A stretch of DNA of 64,000 nucleotides from Paracoccus homiensis. GTDB taxonomy: Bacteria > Pseudomonadota > Alphaproteobacteria > Rhodobacterales > Rhodobacteraceae. The translations under genes and the position numbers were made by a program. A model generated the notes under the pieces. It saw only the letters and a list, made by a program, of their open reading frames with translations, had not been told where the DNA came from and ran no database searches. This document shows, piece by piece, positions 62,516 through 64,000 of this stretch (its first letter is position 1; the number at the start of each line of letters is the position of its first letter). The DNA lies in the NCBI RefSeq assembly GCF_900111675.1, contig NZ_FOHO01000008.1:96992-160991 (forward strand), given 5' to 3'.

Positions 62516-63007
62516 ATGGCCGAAGACATCAAAACTCTGGACGATCTAAAGTCGGCCGTTTCGGGCACCGAAGCCGCCGTCATCGAGACCGCAGCCAAGC
62601 GCGAACCGCAGCGCGACGCGCAGGGCCGCGCCTATGCGACCGGCAAGCGCAAGGACGCCGTTGCACGCGTCTGGGTCAAGCCCGGCTCGGGCAAGGTCAC
62701 CGTCAACGGCAAGGACATCAACGAGTATTTCGCTCGTCCCGTTCTGCAGATGATCCTGAAGCAGCCCTTCGACGTTGCCGGCGTTGCCGGTCAGTACGAC
62801 GTTCAGGCCACCGTCAAGGGCGGCGGTCTGTCGGGTCAGGCCGGCGCCGTGAAGCACGGCATCAGCCAGGCGCTGCAGCTGCACGAACCCAGCCTGCGCG
62901 CCGCACTGAAAGCCGCAGGCTTCCTGACCCGTGACAGCCGTGTGGTCGAGCGTAAGAAATATGGCCGTGCAAAAGCACGCCGCAGCTTCCAGTTCTCGAA
63001 GCGCTAA
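62516..63007 (+). CDS. rpsI: 30S ribosomal protein S9
   Basis: 163 residues: an N-terminal extension of about 35 residues, then [28 protein letters not shown] and the C-terminal [18 protein letters not shown] tail that reaches the P-site tRNA. ATG 62516 is 2 bases after the rplM stop. Confidence 0.98.
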   Translation: MAEDIKTLDDLKSAVSGTEAAVIETAAKREPQRDAQGRAYATGKRKDAVARVWVKPGSGKVTVNGKDINEYFARPVLQMILKQPFDVAGVAGQYDVQATVKGGGLSGQAGAVKHGISQALQLHEPSLRAALKAAGFLTRDSRVVERKKYGRAKARRSFQFSKR

Positions 63008-63029
63008 GATCTACAGATATTGCATCTGG

Positions 63030-63057
63030 AACGCGGTCCCATCGGGGCCGCGTTTTT
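63030..63057 (+). terminator. Terminator after rplM-rpsI
   Basis: AACGCGG-TCCC paired with GGGG-CCGCGTT, loop ATC, then TTTTT. Confidence 0.88.
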
Positions 63058-63353
63058 CGTTTGGGCCGTGGCTGCAAGACATGCGGGATTATCCTTGTGG
63101 CCGGGATGCGCTTGGCCGCTATGGGGCGACCCCCGTGCCCGCACGCGATGGCCATCCAGGCAAGCCCCGTCATGCGGATCATTGCGCCGCCAGATCACGC
63201 GCCGGACCGATAAGGGCTGCACCGGGCGCGCGAGGGTATCGCCCGTCCTCCTGTCATTTGCGCCCGACGGTCCGGCAAGGGGCAAGCGCCTTGGTCGCGA
63301 TCGTCGCAGGGTGACCGACTCGGGCGATTCCGTCCCGACCTTCCCTGATTCTG
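63058..63353. other. Non-coding interval, nothing recognised
   Basis: 296 GC-rich bases without a supportable gene. Several overlapping reading frames exist but none has a ribosome-binding site, family match or natural protein composition. Confidence 0.45.
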
Positions 63354-63592
63354 GTTGTTTGTTTTGCATTTTGGGAATCGGGTTCTTGGGTGTTTGGTCA
63401 GCATTTGCTGGGCTTGGCGGGGTTTTGGGGGTGTTTGGGGCTTTGTGGGTTCTGTGGGCCGTGTGGGGTGTGTGGTGATGGGGGTGGAGATTCTGGCGGA
63501 TTTTATGGTGCGAAGATTTGTTTGTTTTCAGTGCGTTGCAACTTTTCTTCCTGTTGGGGTGATTTTTCTGCTTGCGGGTTCTGATCGCTGAC
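63354..63592 (+). other. G/T-rich strand-asymmetric tract with potential G-quadruplex
   Basis: The plus strand is dominated by G and T, unlike all flanking DNA. G-tracts at 63419-63422, 63427-63431, 63437-63440 and 63447-63449, with loops of 4-6 bases, fit a four-tract G-quadruplex; more tracts follow at 63456 and 63465. Short reading frames across it translate to low-complexity Gly/Val/Cys or His/Pro/Thr proteins and are rejected. Confidence 0.6.
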
Positions 63593-63764
63593 CGTAAACA
63601 CCGCTTCACCGAACGGCGGGACACGCTGAACGGGCCGGAGAGGCGGGCCAGACAGACCAGACGGTCAGATGGCGCAAGGCGAAGGCAAGACAATCTGGGA
63701 ATGACTGACCGGTAGGGGCGTCGCTTGAATGGCGCATCTTCCGCGATTTTGTTTCCTCTGCTTT

Positions 63765-63794
63765 TTGACATTGATGGAATTATGAAGGGATATG
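63765..63794 (+). promoter_or_regulatory. Candidate rRNA operon promoter
   Basis: A perfect TTGACA at 63765-63770 with GGATAT or GATATG 17-18 bases later (63788-63794), about 190 bases before the 16S start. Strong -35 and suitable place for an rrn promoter. Confidence 0.62.
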
Positions 63795-63985
63795 CGGGCG
63801 GTTTGGTCGTAATCGACTAAGGTCTTGCATATCGGCTCTCTAGCTTTCGGGCGATGATGAGAGTGTCAGCTTCACTGTTTGTCGGCTCACGCAAGTGAGG
63901 ACGATGAACAGATGATTGTCCGGTCCTTTTGGATTGGATGACAGATGTGCAAGGTTCGACGTCAAGGATAGTTCTTCGGAACTTT
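63795..63985 (+). other. rRNA operon 5' leader
   Basis: The transcribed spacer between the rrn promoter and 16S rRNA. It contains a hairpin AGTTC-TTCG-GAACT just before the mature 16S 5' end and is expected to hold antitermination and RNase III sequences, which I could not place precisely. Confidence 0.55.
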
Positions 63986-64000
63986 CAACTTGAGAGTTTG
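63986..64000 (+). rRNA. 16S ribosomal RNA, first bases only (cut by window edge)
   Basis: The window ends CAACTTGAGAGTTTG, the start of alphaproteobacterial 16S rRNA, which normally continues with ATCCTGGCTCAG. Only 15 bases are present. Confidence 0.85.

Noticed and set aside
63355..63591. 78-codon and 64-codon frames in the G/T-rich block, and a 255-codon minus-strand frame over 63004-63771
   Set aside because: Translations are low complexity (Gly/Val/Cys, or His/Thr/Pro/Lys) and caused by base skew; no ribosome-binding sites or family features.

Overview
The window is GC-rich, densely packed DNA from an alphaproteobacterium, most likely family Rhodobacteraceae/Paracoccaceae and plausibly Paracoccus or a close relative. 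The evidence is: an IscR with a single cysteine, a MipZ-type ParA, a lipoylated pyruvate dehydrogenase E1 beta, VPLPA-CTERM proteins, a DUF1127 gene followed by CCUCCUCCC-loop small RNAs (the CcsR or 'cuckoo' family of Rhodobacter), a long structured leader before mraZ (UpsM of Rhodobacter sphaeroides), and a right edge that ends in the first bases of a 16S rRNA gene. The genus is inferred, not shown.

Layout. 1-5200: the tail of a ScfR/RamB-type regulator, a lone receiver-domain protein, a small 2-TM protein, a sodium:solute-symporter/histidine-kinase fusion and an orphan FliM/FliN-like protein. 5277-7460: infA-maf-rng-like-yacG and tRNA-Phe. 7500-12150: a LuxR-type AHL receptor without a LuxI, IscR, an alpha/beta hydrolase, a protein with two tandem HD domains and a Hint-domain protein. 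12380-19250: icd, a DMT exporter with its TetR repressor and operator, purQ, and a DctB/DctD-type two-component pair whose DctD has lost the GAFTGA loop. 19530-25310: metZ with a possible SAM-II-like leader, folE2, a YbaK-family protein, an aldo/keto reductase, and divergent kynurenine formamidase and kynureninase genes. 25376-30587: an RND pump with two adaptors (TriABC-like layout). 30794-32774: msrBA and a nitronate-monooxygenase-like flavoprotein. 33046-42170: a VPLPA-CTERM protein, heat-shock clpB with a near-consensus RpoH promoter, pyrF, NfeD/stomatin, an N-formylglutamate amidohydrolase, tRNA-Val, rpmJ, a decayed EamA transporter and mipZ. 42233-46400: pdhABC and a FtsB-like gene.

47293-48370 is the most unusual region. 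A DUF1127 gene (CcaF1-like) on the minus strand is followed by twelve consecutive hairpins. Each shows CCTCCTCCC (minus strand) in its loop, and they pair into six CcsR/cuckoo-type sRNA units. Three inter-unit linkers share a further small hairpin, and a DUF2945 gene lies directly downstream. CCUCCUCCC resembles the anti-Shine-Dalgarno sequence, so these RNAs are expected to act in post-transcriptional stress control.

48706-59475 holds mrp and then the division and cell-wall (dcw) cluster mraZ-rsmH-ftsL-ftsI-murE-murF-mraY-murD. A roughly 600-base leader with a strong internal terminator, matching the UpsM arrangement, precedes it. The cluster stops after murD instead of continuing to ftsW/murG. 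59482-64000: a crotonase-like protein, a thioesterase, a choice-of-anchor-A VPLPA-CTERM protein, rplM-rpsI, a G/T-skewed region with a potential G-quadruplex, and the promoter and leader of an rRNA operon.
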